Shown one piece after another: positions 21,532 through 30,367 of a stretch of 41,009 nt of DNA. Every line of letters begins with the position of its first letter. The first letter of the stretch is position 1. The DNA is from a virus: positions 1-41,009 of IMG/VR virus record IMGVR_UViG_3300023179_000220; one strand, given 5' to 3'. Made by a program: the position numbers and the translations under genes. Below the pieces are notes generated by a model, which worked only from the letters and a program-made list of their open reading frames with translations, had not been told where the DNA came from and made no database searches.

Positions 21532-23269
21532 CGGCAACGAAATGATGATTAGGTCACAGCCAGCAACTTTTGCTTTAGCTGATGACGAACGCACAATGGA
21601 ATTTCCATTTAGCTCTGAATATCCGGTATCACGTTATTTTGGCAATGAAGTGTTGAGCCATGATGCAGGCGCTGCTGACCTAAGCCGATTAAACGATGGT
21701 GCGCCATTACTGTTTAATCATGACCCAGATCGTGTTATTGGTGTAGTAGAACGCGGTTGGATTAATGACGATGACCGCCGTGGTTATGTATCAGTGCGCT
21801 TTAGCCAAAATCCATTTGCGCAAGAGGTATTGCGTGATGTAAAAGATAAAGTGCTGCGTAATGTATCTTTTGGGTATCAAATAAACGAAATGGAGCATCG
21901 TGAAGATAGCTTTGTTGCTACCAATTGGAATGCACATGAGATAAGTGTTGTTAGCATACCAGCAGACCCAACGGTCGGCGTTGGGCGTTCGCTCGACGTT
22001 CAACCACAACAACAACCCCAAACCATGGAGATTATGGACAACACGCCTGACGTTGCGGCGGTGCAGGAGGCTACTAAAGCCGAACGCAGCCGGATTTCCG
22101 CAATCACCGCATTATGCGACAAGCACAACATGGCTGACACTGCTCGGCAACTTATTGATAGTGGCCGCAGCTTGGATGAAGCCCGTGCTGCTGTATTAGA
22201 TAAGATTGGCGTCAAAGTAGAGCCAGTAGCTGAAAAAGCTGCTGATATTGGCCTTACTGTAAAAGAAAGCCGTGAGTTCTCTTTTCAGCGTGCGATCAAT
22301 GCATTGGCTAACCCTAGTGATCGCCGGATGCAAGAAGCTGCTGCATTTGAACGCGAGTGTTCTGATGCTGCTGCTGCTAAAGCAGGCAAAACAGCACAAG
22401 GCATCATGGTGCCTAATGATGTATTGCGCCGCGACTTGGTAGTAGGCACTGCGTCTGCTGCTGGTAACTTGGTTGGCGTTGATTTTCGCCCCGGCAGCTT
22501 TATTGAGCTGTTGCGCAACCGTTCAGCCTTAGCTGGCCTTGGCGTTGCATCATTAACCGGCCTTAGCGGTAACGTTGCAATCCCACGTCAAACTGGTGCT
22601 GCTACTGCTTACTGGGTAGCGGAATCTGGTTCACCTACTGAAAGCAACCAGACTGTTGATCAAGTCAACATGTCACCTAAGACATGTGGTGCGTTCACTG
22701 ATTACAGCCGTAAATTGATGCTGCAGTCCAGCATTGATGTAGAGCAAATGATCCGTCAGGATCTAGCTACTGTATTGGCACTTGAGATTGACCGCGTTGG
22801 TTTGTATGGTTTGGGTAATACCAACCAGCCTTTAGGTATCAAGCTAACAACCGGCATCAATACAGTTAACTTTGCCGGTGCAGTGCCTACATATGCTGAA
22901 GTGGTGAGCATGGAAAGTGCAATTGCTGCTGACAACGCAGACATTGGCGCCATGTCGTATTTGATGAATGCATCAATGCGTGGATCATTGAAGACCACAG
23001 AAAAAGCATCATCCACTGCTCAATTTATTTTTGAGCCAGGCGGCACTGTTAACGGTTATAACGCTGCTGTTAGCAACCAAGTAGCTAGCGGCGATGTTTT
23101 CTTTGCTGTGTGGTCTCAATTGATCATGGGCATGTGGTCTGGGTTGGATCTAACTGTTGATCCTTATACCCATAGCACAAGCGGCACTGTACGTGTGGTA
23201 GCACTACAAGATGTGGACTTTGCTGTTCGCCATCCTGAAGGCTTCTGTCGCGGCGCTGATACGCTCTGA
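21524..23269 (+). CDS. Prohead serine protease fused to HK97-type major capsid protein
   Basis: 581 residues from ATG 21524 (GAGG upstream; 8-base overlap with portal). Residues about 25-160 are a prohead protease (PF04586): LLFNHDPDRVIG (H66), LRNVSFGY (S115) and HEISVVSIPADP (about 138-149). Residues 160-300 are Gln/Asp/Glu/Ala-rich, with a helical stretch that may act as scaffold (delta-domain-like). Residues about 300-581 are the HK97 capsid: FRPGSFIELLRNRSALAGLGV, WVAESGSPTESNQTVDQVNMSPKTCGAFTDYSRKLMLQSSIDVEQMIRQDL, and ...VALQDVDFAVRHPEGF. A single chain carries both; autocleavage or an internal start (for example ATG at about residue 168) would release the capsid. Confidence 0.92.
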   Translation: MTNGNEMMIRSQPATFALADDERTMEFPFSSEYPVSRYFGNEVLSHDAGAADLSRLNDGAPLLFNHDPDRVIGVVERGWINDDDRRGYVSVRFSQNPFAQEVLRDVKDKVLRNVSFGYQINEMEHREDSFVATNWNAHEISVVSIPADPTVGVGRSLDVQPQQQPQTMEIMDNTPDVAAVQEATKAERSRISAITALCDKHNMADTARQLIDSGRSLDEARAAVLDKIGVKVEPVAEKAADIGLTVKESREFSFQRAINALANPSDRRMQEAAAFERECSDAAAAKAGKTAQGIMVPNDVLRRDLVVGTASAAGNLVGVDFRPGSFIELLRNRSALAGLGVASLTGLSGNVAIPRQTGAATAYWVAESGSPTESNQTVDQVNMSPKTCGAFTDYSRKLMLQSSIDVEQMIRQDLATVLALEIDRVGLYGLGNTNQPLGIKLTTGINTVNFAGAVPTYAEVVSMESAIAADNADIGAMSYLMNASMRGSLKTTEKASSTAQFIFEPGGTVNGYNAAVSNQVASGDVFFAVWSQLIMGMWSGLDLTVDPYTHSTSGTVRVVALQDVDFAVRHPEGFCRGADTL

Positions 23270-23469
23270 TGCTAATCCAGGTCACTAAGACCACAATGGT
23301 AGGCGGCCAGCTCGTAAGGGCTGGCTCCACTATTGAGGCAAGCAATGCCGATGCTCAATTATTAATTGGTATTGGCAAAGCAATTACAGCTACGATTGCT
23401 GTAGATCCAGAACCAGACCCCCAACCACCCAAACGGAGAACCCGCAATGTTATTCCAACAGACACTTGA
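23269..23469 (+). CDS. Small head-region protein (66 aa)
   Basis: 66 residues: a beta-rich first half (LIQVTKTTMVGGQLVRAGSTIEASNADAQLLIGIGKAITATI) and a proline/arginine-rich tail. The ATG overlaps the capsid stop (TGATG). 'VGG..V.AG...E....DA..LI..G.A' is a common pattern of small phage proteins placed after the capsid gene; it may be an accessory or connector. Its last 23 bases overlap the next gene. Confidence 0.72.
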   Translation: MLIQVTKTTMVGGQLVRAGSTIEASNADAQLLIGIGKAITATIAVDPEPDPQPPKRRTRNVIPTDT

Positions 23470-23821
23470 AAAGCTAGAGCATTTTACGCTTTTAGCTACA
23501 ACGACCATTACCGGTACAGGCAACCAGACTGGCGTTGATCTTAAAGATTATGACGGCGACATCCAAGTAATTTTGCTTGGCACTGCTGCTGGCTCTGCAA
23601 CTGATCTGACCTTCCGCATTGAAGAATCAGATGATAACAGCACTTATACAGCAGCTACCGGTGGCTCATTTACTGCTATTGCTAATGCTGCTTACAAAGA
23701 AGTGCTTACATTGAACCGTAACGCATTAAAGCGTTATGTACGGTTGAGCTGTACTGCCAGAACCGGCGCTGCATCTAGCTCCGTTACTTGCGTTGGTTAC
23801 GGTCTTAAGAAGTACGGCTAA
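23447..23821 (+). CDS. Putative beta-sandwich virion protein (124 aa)
   Basis: 124 residues: TGTGNQTGVDLKDYDGDIQVILLGTAAGSATDLTFRIEESDDNSTYTAATGGSFTAIANAAYKEVLTLNRNALKRYVRLSCTARTGAASSSVTCVGYGLKKYG. The pattern 'TG..VDL..Y.G...V.L...........l...IEES.D......A....F......A...........LKRYVR......G......V...GL.KY' is usual for phage virion proteins of the capsid-decoration type. Exact role is not known. Overlaps the preceding gene by 23 bases and the next by 1 (TAATG). Confidence 0.75.
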   Translation: MLFQQTLEKLEHFTLLATTTITGTGNQTGVDLKDYDGDIQVILLGTAAGSATDLTFRIEESDDNSTYTAATGGSFTAIANAAYKEVLTLNRNALKRYVRLSCTARTGAASSSVTCVGYGLKKYG

Positions 23822-24099
23822 TGGCAATAACTGAAAACCTACTTGGTTTTCTAAACGATTTCGGCGTCAGTTGTACTGCTGGCGCCGTTACCGGTTTAGG
23901 TATTCTTGACATGCCATCGCAAATTATTGCAAATGATATGGTATTAAGTACTGATTATATGTTGACGGCTCGTGCATCTGATTTTGGCAATTTAGTATAT
24001 GGCAATGCTATTACAGTTGCATCTGTTGCTTATACAGTGCGCGAGACTCGGTTGATAGATGATGGTTCTTTTGTTGAAATTGCATTACAGAAAACATGA
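23821..24099 (+). CDS. Head-tail joining protein (gpFII-like)
   Basis: 92 residues, all-beta: LGFLNDFGVSCTAGAVTGLGILDMPSQIIANDMVLSTDYMLTARASDFGNLVYGNAITVASVAYTVRETRLIDDGSFVEIALQKT. The pattern 'FL.DFGV..TAG....GI.D.P.......V....Y.L..R..D......G..ITV....Y.VR......DG....I.L' is the lambda FII type head-tail connector that caps the filled head and joins the tail. Position after the capsid and before a gpU-like gene agrees. Confidence 0.8.
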   Translation: MAITENLLGFLNDFGVSCTAGAVTGLGILDMPSQIIANDMVLSTDYMLTARASDFGNLVYGNAITVASVAYTVRETRLIDDGSFVEIALQKT

Positions 24100-24521
24100 C
24101 GACCAAACGCGAAACAATTATTACCGCAATACGTACAGCGCTAATAGGCACCACAGGTGTTAGCACTAGGATTTATCGAAGCAGGACCGAACCTATTACA
24201 CGCGGCGAATCGCCTGCAATTGTTGTTGAGCCGCTTACTGATACGGCAGCGCAAAACACAAGCTTGCCGACATTAGACTGGAGTTTAACTGTACGTGTTG
24301 CCGTAATTGTACGCGGCGCCATACCAGATCAAGTAGCTGATCCAGTTGTTGAAAGCTTACATGCCAAAATAATGGCGGATTTAACGCTTGGCGGTTACGC
24401 AATTGACATCCAACCAATTGGTGTTACATTTGATATAGTTGAAGCAGACCAACCTGTTGGGGTTGTGATGTGCGACTACCGAGTGCAATATCGCACCTCG
24501 GTTACTAATCTTGCAAGTTAA
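24096..24521 (+). CDS. Tail terminator / gpU-like protein
   Basis: 141 residues: KRETIITAIRTALIGTTGVSTRIYRSRTEPITRGESPAIVVEPLTDTAAQNTSLPTLDWSLTVRVAVIVRG..PDQVADPVVESLHAKIMADLTLGGYAIDIQPIGVTFDIVEADQPVGVVMCDYRVQYRT. An N-terminal helix then alternating strands and a long helix (RIY.SR..P......PA..V.P......) match phage tail terminators of gpU type, which end tail polymerisation and bind the head. The ATG overlaps by 4 bases (ATGA). Confidence 0.8.
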   Translation: MTTKRETIITAIRTALIGTTGVSTRIYRSRTEPITRGESPAIVVEPLTDTAAQNTSLPTLDWSLTVRVAVIVRGAIPDQVADPVVESLHAKIMADLTLGGYAIDIQPIGVTFDIVEADQPVGVVMCDYRVQYRTSVTNLAS

Positions 24522-24523
24522 AC

Positions 24524-24697
24524 ATGGCTATGATAGTGGATGAGTATTGGGGTCAAGGCGGGTCTTACCTGCTAGATCCTAAAACCGGTAAGCGTAAACT
24601 CATCGAGCGTACTGCCCCGGCTACCGCCAACACCGCACCTGAGGAACTGACCAATGCCATTACTGACTCGCAAAAGGCTGCTTCTAGCCAAAACTGA
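24524..24697 (+). CDS. Small tail-region protein (57 aa)
   Basis: ATG 24524, two bases after the gpU-like stop, gives 57 residues: MAMIVDEYWGQGGSYLLDPKTGKRKLIERTAPATANTAPEELTNAITDSQKAASSQN. The 'YW.QGGSY..DP.TG.R.L.ERT.P' pattern recalls a small protein seen between tail-terminator and tail-tube genes in similar phages; role unknown. Its 3' end overlaps the tail tube gene by 44 bases, and the stretch that would be GAGGAACTGACCA lies inside it and serves as the tube gene's ribosome site. Confidence 0.65.
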   Translation: MAMIVDEYWGQGGSYLLDPKTGKRKLIERTAPATANTAPEELTNAITDSQKAASSQN

Positions 24698-25589
24698 AGC
24701 TACCTACGGCACTGATCCGACACCAACTGGTGCGGCTAATGCTATATTGGTGCGCAATCTAGAAATTGTGCCATTGCAGTCAGATATTGTGCAGCGGGAA
24801 TTGATCCGGCCATATCTTGGTAATTATGAACAGTTACTAGCAAATACACGAGTGCAGGTAACTTTTGAAGTTGAATTAGCCGGTTCGGGTACTGCTGGTA
24901 CTGCACCAGCTTATGGCCCCGTGCTAAAAGCTTGCGGGCTAGCTGAAACTTTGGTAGCAAGTACAAGTGCTACTTATGCCCCGGTTAGCACCAGCTTCAG
25001 CTCTGTGACTTTGTATTTTTTCCAAGATGGCATTCGCCATATTGTGACTGGCGCTCGTGGAACATTTACGTTGAATGGCACGGTAGGTGCGATCCCAACG
25101 ATTGCATTCACAATGACCGGCATTTTTAATGCACCAACTGATACAGCGCTTGCGGCACCTACTTACACAAATCAATCAACACCTTTAGTGTTTAAAAATA
25201 GTAATACAACCAGTTTCTCGGCATTTAGTTATTCAGGTGCATTGCAATCAATTGACCTTGATTTTGGCAACGAAATTATTTACCGTGAATTGGTGGGCGG
25301 TACCAAAGAAGTTATTATTACTGACCGCAAGCCTGGCGGCACATTGCAAATTGAGGCAGTATTGCTCGCCGCTAAAAATTACTTTACTGTGAGCACTGGA
25401 TCGACTACTGGTAGCATTACGTTGCAGCATGGTACCACCGCTGGTAACATAGCGACGCTTACAATGGCTCAATCAGACCTAGCCGATGTATCTTATGCCG
25501 ACATGAACGGCATCCAAATGTTAAACCTGCCTTATGTTGCAACACCAACAGCGGCAGGCAATGACGAATTATCCCTTGCCTTTACCTAG
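24654..25589 (+). CDS. Major tail tube protein
   Basis: 311 residues; ATG with GAGG 9 bases upstream. LTRKRLLLAKTEATYGTDPTPTGAANAILVRNLEIVPLQSDIVQRELIRPYLGNYEQLLANTRVQVTFEVELAGSGTAGTAPAYGPVLKACGLAET is the tail tube pattern (PF18906-like, phage tube protein). Later strands IRHIVTGARGTFTLNGTVGAIPTIAFTMTGIF and the end LVNLP... are consistent. It assembles into hexameric rings around the tape measure. No C-terminal Ig domain is obvious. Confidence 0.9.
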   Translation: MPLLTRKRLLLAKTEATYGTDPTPTGAANAILVRNLEIVPLQSDIVQRELIRPYLGNYEQLLANTRVQVTFEVELAGSGTAGTAPAYGPVLKACGLAETLVASTSATYAPVSTSFSSVTLYFFQDGIRHIVTGARGTFTLNGTVGAIPTIAFTMTGIFNAPTDTALAAPTYTNQSTPLVFKNSNTTSFSAFSYSGALQSIDLDFGNEIIYRELVGGTKEVIITDRKPGGTLQIEAVLLAAKNYFTVSTGSTTGSITLQHGTTAGNIATLTMAQSDLADVSYADMNGIQMLNLPYVATPTAAGNDELSLAFT

Positions 25590-25594
25590 ACATC

Positions 25595-25939
25595 ATGGCA
25601 TTTGTTCTTGCTCAATCCGATAGCTACAGTTGGCCTGTTACTGTTGAATTTCCGGTTGATGGTGGCCGCTTTGAAAAGCAAACTTTTGACGCTGAATTTA
25701 AGCGGCTGCCACAATCACGAATTGAACAAGTAATTGAACGCAGCAACACAGACACCATTAAGGATGTCGAATTTGCGCGTGAAGTAATTACAGGCTGGAA
25801 AGGTGTTACAGATGCCAAAGGTGCTGATGTGCCCTACAGCAATGAAGCATTAGGTAAATTGCTTGATGTGCCATTGGTTTCAGGCGCTATTGTGCAAGCT
25901 TTCTTTGCTAGTCTGACTGGAGCAAAAAGAAAAAACTAG
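25595..25939 (+). CDS. Tail assembly chaperone (gpG-like)
   Basis: 114 residues: WPVTVEFPVDGGRFEKQTFDAEFKRLPQSRIEQVIERSNTDTIKDVEFAREVITGWKGVTDAKGADVPYSNEALGKLLDVPLVSGAIVQAFFASLTGAKRKN. The 'W.V....P..G......F.A.FKRL....I' pattern and the long helical end match the G-type chaperones, which hold the tape measure soluble during tail assembly. It starts 5 bases after the tail tube stop. Its last codons are the slippery sequence that yields the longer form. Confidence 0.88.
   Translation: MAFVLAQSDSYSWPVTVEFPVDGGRFEKQTFDAEFKRLPQSRIEQVIERSNTDTIKDVEFAREVITGWKGVTDAKGADVPYSNEALGKLLDVPLVSGAIVQAFFASLTGAKRKN
25930..25936 (+). other. Programmed -1 frameshift site A AAA AAC (G/GT)
   Basis: The zero frame reads aga aaa aac tag; the heptamer A AAA AAC occupies 25930-25936 directly before the stop at 25937-25939. 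The -1 frame is open from here to 26259. This is the conserved arrangement of tail-assembly chaperones in long-tailed phages. The efficiency is unknown. Confidence 0.88.
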
Positions 25940-26259
25940 AGGCCGCTGCTGAGCATTGGGCAAGTGGCGGCGTTATAGATGATACGGCAAAAGATGCGGC
26001 AGGATTAGGCATAAACAAGCCCAACTTGCCGCAGCAATCTACTAACTTTGAAGTATGGGAAGACAACTGGGGTACAGTTGTAATGTTTTTACGTGTGGAA
26101 ACGCAATGGCGTTTTGGAATGAGAGGTGCTACTGGGTTAGACTATAATGCGATCAGATGGGTGTTTGAAATGTACGGCGTCAGTGACCAACGCGAGATGT
26201 TTGAAGGCTTGCAGGTCATGGAAGCTGCTGCATTAGGAGCGATGAATAAAAATGGCTAA
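25936..26259 (+). CDS. T extension of the tail assembly chaperone (gpGT, DUF1799-like)
   Basis: About 107 residues in the -1 frame, giving a fused product of about 221 residues. Its C-terminal part, VWEDNWGTVVMFLRVETQWRFGMRGATGLDYNAIRWVFEMYGV, is the DUF1799 pattern (W..f..v.TQWR.G..Ga.GLDY.a.....). There is no good initiation codon near its beginning (TTG 26026 is inside), so it is made by frameshifting. The T domain binds the tail tube and recruits it to the tape measure. Its stop overlaps the tape measure start by 8 bases. Confidence 0.87.
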   Translation, partial: LEAAAEHWASGGVIDDTAKDAAGLGINKPNLPQQSTNFEVWEDNWGTVVMFLRVETQWRFGMRGATGLDYNAIRWVFEMYGVSDQREMFEGLQVMEAAALGAMNKNG

Positions 26260-29200
26260 TCCTGCAACTGAATTTACAATTAAGGCTCTAGTCAGTGGCC
26301 TTGAACAAGTTGAAGGTTTAAAGTCTGCTGTACGTTCTTTACAAAATACAGCGCAACCAGCAGCGGCAGATATAAATAAATTACGTGATGCAGCTAAATC
26401 TTTAGGTAATGCGGCTGAAGCATCAACAAGTGATCTGCGCACATCGGTAACAGTATTAAAATCATTAAAAGATCAAGTTGCACTTACAAGTAAAGAATAT
26501 CGTGATCTTAGTAATGATTTAAAAACAGTAGAAAATCGTTTTAATGCTGCTAATACAGCAGCTAAACAATTTAGATCAAGTGCTGGTTCAGTAAGTGGAG
26601 GGACAGCAGGTGCTGCCATCATGGGGCGTCCTGCTGAAAGGTTAGAACCTGTTCCAAGGTTAGGGTTCCAAACCAATGATCCTGAATATTGGCGCAGGAA
26701 ACAACAAAACATTGGTGGCCCACAATTGGGTCCGCAACAATTAGATTACGAGGCTACGACTAAAGGGTTGACAGGGCTTGAGTTAGCGTTAGACCAGATG
26801 AATAATATAACCAATAGAGGGCGCCAAGAGAAATTACAAATACAAGAAAAATATAATCAATTAGAAATTGAGCGGCAAGATGCTGCATTTAAGAAACAGC
26901 AGGCACAGCATCAACAACAGGCCGATATTGCTGGGCGTGACTTTCTCGACCGGGTTAATAATGCCGCATCAATTAGAGAAAAAGCAGAACAAAGAATTGC
27001 GCAACGCCGTCAACGACTTGCTACCGCAGGTCAAACTGTAGGTGCTGTAGCTGCTGCTGGTGTATTTGGAGGCCCTGAAGGTGCTTTAGGCGCGACCATA
27101 GGCGCTTTTGGTGGCCCCGGCGGTGCATTAGTTGGTGGTGCTATTGGCGCACAAGTTGGTATGTTAAGGCAATCCATAGGTGACACCGCAACCTATTCGT
27201 CTGAAATTACTAAATTAAATATTGCGTTAAAAGGCGTTACAAAAACGTCCGACGAATATGCGGCAGCACAAAATGCTATTAGTTCAATTAGCACATCTCT
27301 TAACGTACCGATCAAAGAAGCAACAGCAGGATTTACAAAATTATCAGCATCTGTTATTGGCGCTGGCGGTAATGTAAATGACGCGGAAATTGTAATGCGC
27401 GGGTTTACTCAAGCAATTAAGGCAACTGGCGGCGGAGCTCAGGAAGTTGCTGGTGCAATGACAGCATTAACGCAGATATTTTCAAAAGGAAAAGTTAGTG
27501 CTGAAGAAATTAATCAAATTGCCGAACGGTTGCCTGGAGCATTTACTGCCATCGCCAAAGCCGCTGGCAAAACCGGTCCAGAGTTGCAAAAAGCGCTTGA
27601 GAACGGAGAAGTTGGCCTTAATGATTTAATGAAGACAGCGCAATATCTTACGAATCAATACGGGGCTTCAGCCAACAAAATGGCGGCATCAACAGAAGAA
27701 TCTGGCGCACGCATGACAGTTGCGTTGGATAAAATTAAATTTGAAATTGGACAAGCGTTTCAACCTATTGGCTCAGAATTCCAGGAATCAATAACAAAAA
27801 TGGCCAACGCTTCAGTAGCTGCATTAAAAACATTTAAAGAAAAAATTGATGAATCAAATAAATCAATAGCTAATTTAATAGGCAATGACAATTTAAAAGG
27901 CATACAATCTTTCTTCCAAACAATTGTTTTAGAAACTCTAGCATCAATCGACCCATTAACTAGAGCTTATCTTTTATTACAAAAAATAAGGGGATCTATT
28001 CCTGAGGGAGATCCAAATCTTACGCCGCAAGAATTAGGCAAAACTGGTTATGCTGGTCGGTATCCAATCCCGGTTAAACCCCCATCAAATTTACCAGGCC
28101 CAAAACCAGATGGTGACGATAAAGCAGCTAAAAAAGAAGCTAAATTAAAACAACAGATAGAATTACAAAGAGAATTAAATGATATTGAAAATCAATTTAA
28201 TGCATACGAATTGCCGCGATTAAAAAACTTGCAAGAAACGCAGTTGCAATTAGCGGCTTTAGCTAAGGATGCCAACGTTGAAGCAAAGAAAAAATTGCAA
28301 TTAACAGCTAACGAGCTTGAATACCAGCTAGATGCTTTGAAAATCTCTAAACAACAAAATATAGAAATAGCAAAAAGTAAAACTATTGAAGATCAAAGAT
28401 TGCGATATGCTCAACTGCAAGGTATTGACGATAAAGCGCAGTCCGAACTGAAAAAACTTGGTTTAACGCGTGATCAAAAACGAAAAGCTATAGAGCAAGG
28501 TGTCACATTAGAATTAAAAGAGCGAGAAAAAGTAACAGCCAAGCAATTAACCGATTCGCAGCGTTTATTTGCGGTATTAGAAGACCAACTAGCAATTGCA
28601 CGCGCTACTACGCCAGAACAAAAAATACGCTTGGAATCACAAGCAAGAATTAATGAACTTAATCGTAGCGCAGTCGAATTAAATGATCAGCAACAAGACC
28701 AGGCCGTAAGGTTGCAAAATGCTAGAAATTTAGAATCACAAATATTATTAGAGCAAATAAATTTAAAAGAACAGTTGGCAGCGTTAGACCCATTGCAACA
28801 ATTTATAACTCAATCGACAACGCAATTAGAAAACCTTAAAGGTGTTGCTGTATCTGTATCTCAAGGTATTGGTGAAGCGCTAGGCAATTCAGTTAGTTCT
28901 GGCATCCAAGGTTTAGTTGAAGGCACTGCAAATGCAAAACAAATATTTTCTGATTTCTTAAAATCTATTGGTCAAATATTAATACAAGAAGGCTCAAAAA
29001 TGATTGCCACTTATACCGCGATTGCAATAGCAAAATCACTAGCAGGGTTATTTGGTGGTGGTGGTAATGGTGGTGGTGGTGCGAGTGCAGGATTTAAGAT
29101 GCCTGAGATAGCGCCAGGAGTAGGCAGTCTAGGCTCGCAAAGGATGTTTGCTTTTGCCGCTGGCGGCAATCCACCAGTTGGCAGGCCATCGCTGGTCGGC

Positions 29201-29551
29201 GAAAAAGGCCCTGAGCTATTCGTGCCACGCACCTCAGGCACTATTGTCCCAGCAGATGCTACGGCAGCAGCAATGGCGCGGTATCAACGCCGGAGTGGCA
29301 GTAGCGGCAGTAGCGGTAATAGCAGCAGTGATGCAATGGGCGCTGGCGCGGCGGCAACTCCTGTACTATCAATGAGCTTTGAAACAACTAGATTCCTAGG
29401 GCAGGATTATGTCAGCACTGACCAGTTGCAGGCAGCGATGATGGCAACAGAGAAGCGGGCAGCAGCGGCTGGAGCAAAGGCTGGTGCTGCACAAGTTACC
29501 AGTAAGTTGCAGCAATCACCGGCCTATCGCAGACAGGTAGGTTTAAGATGA
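26252..29551 (+). CDS. Tape measure protein
   Basis: 1099 residues, the second longest product here. N-terminal helices FTIKALVSGLEQVEGLKSAVRSLQNTAQPAAADINKLRDAAKSLG and LKDQVALTSKEYRDLSNDLKTVENRFNAANTAAKQF; hydrophobic glycine-rich stretch at about 262-310 (VGAVAAAGVFGGPEGALGATIGAFGGPGG); tape-measure domain at about 320-500 (TSLNVPIKEATAGFTKLSASVIGAGGNVNDAEIVMRGFTQAIKATGGGAQEVAGAMTALTQIFSKGKVSAEEINQIAERLPGAF); long coiled coil about 625-880; and a C-terminal FAAGGNPPVGRPSLVGEKGPELFVPRTSGTIVPA tip. At about 0.15 nm per residue it would set a tail of roughly 150-165 nm if not processed. Confidence 0.93.
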   Translation: MANPATEFTIKALVSGLEQVEGLKSAVRSLQNTAQPAAADINKLRDAAKSLGNAAEASTSDLRTSVTVLKSLKDQVALTSKEYRDLSNDLKTVENRFNAANTAAKQFRSSAGSVSGGTAGAAIMGRPAERLEPVPRLGFQTNDPEYWRRKQQNIGGPQLGPQQLDYEATTKGLTGLELALDQMNNITNRGRQEKLQIQEKYNQLEIERQDAAFKKQQAQHQQQADIAGRDFLDRVNNAASIREKAEQRIAQRRQRLATAGQTVGAVAAAGVFGGPEGALGATIGAFGGPGGALVGGAIGAQVGMLRQSIGDTATYSSEITKLNIALKGVTKTSDEYAAAQNAISSISTSLNVPIKEATAGFTKLSASVIGAGGNVNDAEIVMRGFTQAIKATGGGAQEVAGAMTALTQIFSKGKVSAEEINQIAERLPGAFTAIAKAAGKTGPELQKALENGEVGLNDLMKTAQYLTNQYGASANKMAASTEESGARMTVALDKIKFEIGQAFQPIGSEFQESITKMANASVAALKTFKEKIDESNKSIANLIGNDNLKGIQSFFQTIVLETLASIDPLTRAYLLLQKIRGSIPEGDPNLTPQELGKTGYAGRYPIPVKPPSNLPGPKPDGDDKAAKKEAKLKQQIELQRELNDIENQFNAYELPRLKNLQETQLQLAALAKDANVEAKKKLQLTANELEYQLDALKISKQQNIEIAKSKTIEDQRLRYAQLQGIDDKAQSELKKLGLTRDQKRKAIEQGVTLELKEREKVTAKQLTDSQRLFAVLEDQLAIARATTPEQKIRLESQARINELNRSAVELNDQQQDQAVRLQNARNLESQILLEQINLKEQLAALDPLQQFITQSTTQLENLKGVAVSVSQGIGEALGNSVSSGIQGLVEGTANAKQIFSDFLKSIGQILIQEGSKMIATYTAIAIAKSLAGLFGGGGNGGGGASAGFKMPEIAPGVGSLGSQRMFAFAAGGNPPVGRPSLVGEKGPELFVPRTSGTIVPADATAAAMARYQRRSGSSGSSGNSSSDAMGAGAAATPVLSMSFETTRFLGQDYVSTDQLQAAMMATEKRAAAAGAKAGAAQVTSKLQQSPAYRRQVGLR

Positions 29552-30012
29552 GCGTATTTGTTATTGGTAATTTTGTTACTTTTACTGATACCGCAGGTGG
29601 GATTACAAGATGGCAGAACTTTTTTTCTGAAGGGCAGGTTACCTTTGCAGGCAACATATATCAGCTATTGCCATTTAATTATCAAGGCGCACAAAAAACA
29701 AAAAGCGGCGATAACATATCTAGCCAGCTTACGTTACCGGCAAACCCATTAACTTTGAACTGGGTGCAAAGTGCAGTAAATACTGGCTGGCAGGTAAATG
29801 TGAAAACATATCAGCTTACCGACGCTTACGACCCATATTTATTATTAGGTGATGAAACCTGGATTGCGACTGGATTAACGTATAATACACAAGCGGTCGA
29901 AATGGAATTAAGTAGTGCGCTCGATGCAATTGGTGCGCAAGCGCCTAATTTACGAATCAGCCGTGAAGCCGTCGGCGCATTGCCAACCACGGGCGCTATC
30001 AGATCCGGCTGA
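29548..30012 (+). CDS. Minor tail protein (gpL-like, DUF2163-type)
   Basis: 154 residues; ATG overlaps the tape measure stop (ATGA). VTFAGNIYQLLPFNYQGAQKTKSGDNISSQLTLPANPLTLNWVQSAVNTGWQVNVKTYQLTDAYDPYLLLGDETWIATGLTYNTQAVEMELSSALDAIGAQAPNLRISREAVGALPTTGAIRSG: beta-rich N-terminus and a Pro-x-R end as in distal tail proteins that connect tube to tip complex. Lambda order (H, M, L, K, I, J) supports this role. Its end overlaps the next gene by almost 100 bases if the long start is used. Confidence 0.75.
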   Translation: MSVFVIGNFVTFTDTAGGITRWQNFFSEGQVTFAGNIYQLLPFNYQGAQKTKSGDNISSQLTLPANPLTLNWVQSAVNTGWQVNVKTYQLTDAYDPYLLLGDETWIATGLTYNTQAVEMELSSALDAIGAQAPNLRISREAVGALPTTGAIRSG

Positions 30013-30367
30013 TCTTATCGGGCTGCCATATCGTTTAGGCGCTGAGCCAGCACGGCATGGCGCTACAGACTGCATTAATTTATGCCGGTGGGTATTGGGA
30101 TGGTATGGGATTGAGGCGCCAGTACCAGCCCGCAGTTGGTATCGGCGTTTACATGCAGGTGATACCTCTATATTCAAGGAGCAATTAGACTTATGGGGAA
30201 CACCAGACGAAACTGGTATTATTGCGTTAGTGCAAGCTGTTGACAGTTTTGGACTAGCTGTTTTCTACGACACCGGATGGCTTCATTGCAGCGCTATAAC
30301 CAATCGAGTGGTATGGTCACCAGTCGTCAAATACGAGGCGCGATATTGCCATGGGAAAAGCAATTAA
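29915..30367 (+). CDS. NlpC/P60-like cell-wall peptidase of the tail (gpK-like)
   Basis: Up to 150 residues. The recognisable part is DLIGLPYRLGAEPARHGATDCINLCRWVLGWYGIEAPVPARSWYRRL, with DC of TDCINL as the catalytic Cys and a later WLHCSA holding the His. This is the NlpC/P60 fold of tail-tip murein peptidases that open the wall on infection. The start is uncertain: GTG 29915, ATG 29924 or GTG 29963; the last gives 134 residues and a shorter overlap with the gpL-like gene. The final His pair is followed by an unusual NRVVWSPV.KYEAR end. Confidence 0.75.
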   Translation: MRSMQLVRKRLIYESAVKPSAHCQPRALSDPADLIGLPYRLGAEPARHGATDCINLCRWVLGWYGIEAPVPARSWYRRLHAGDTSIFKEQLDLWGTPDETGIIALVQAVDSFGLAVFYDTGWLHCSAITNRVVWSPVVKYEARYCHGKSN

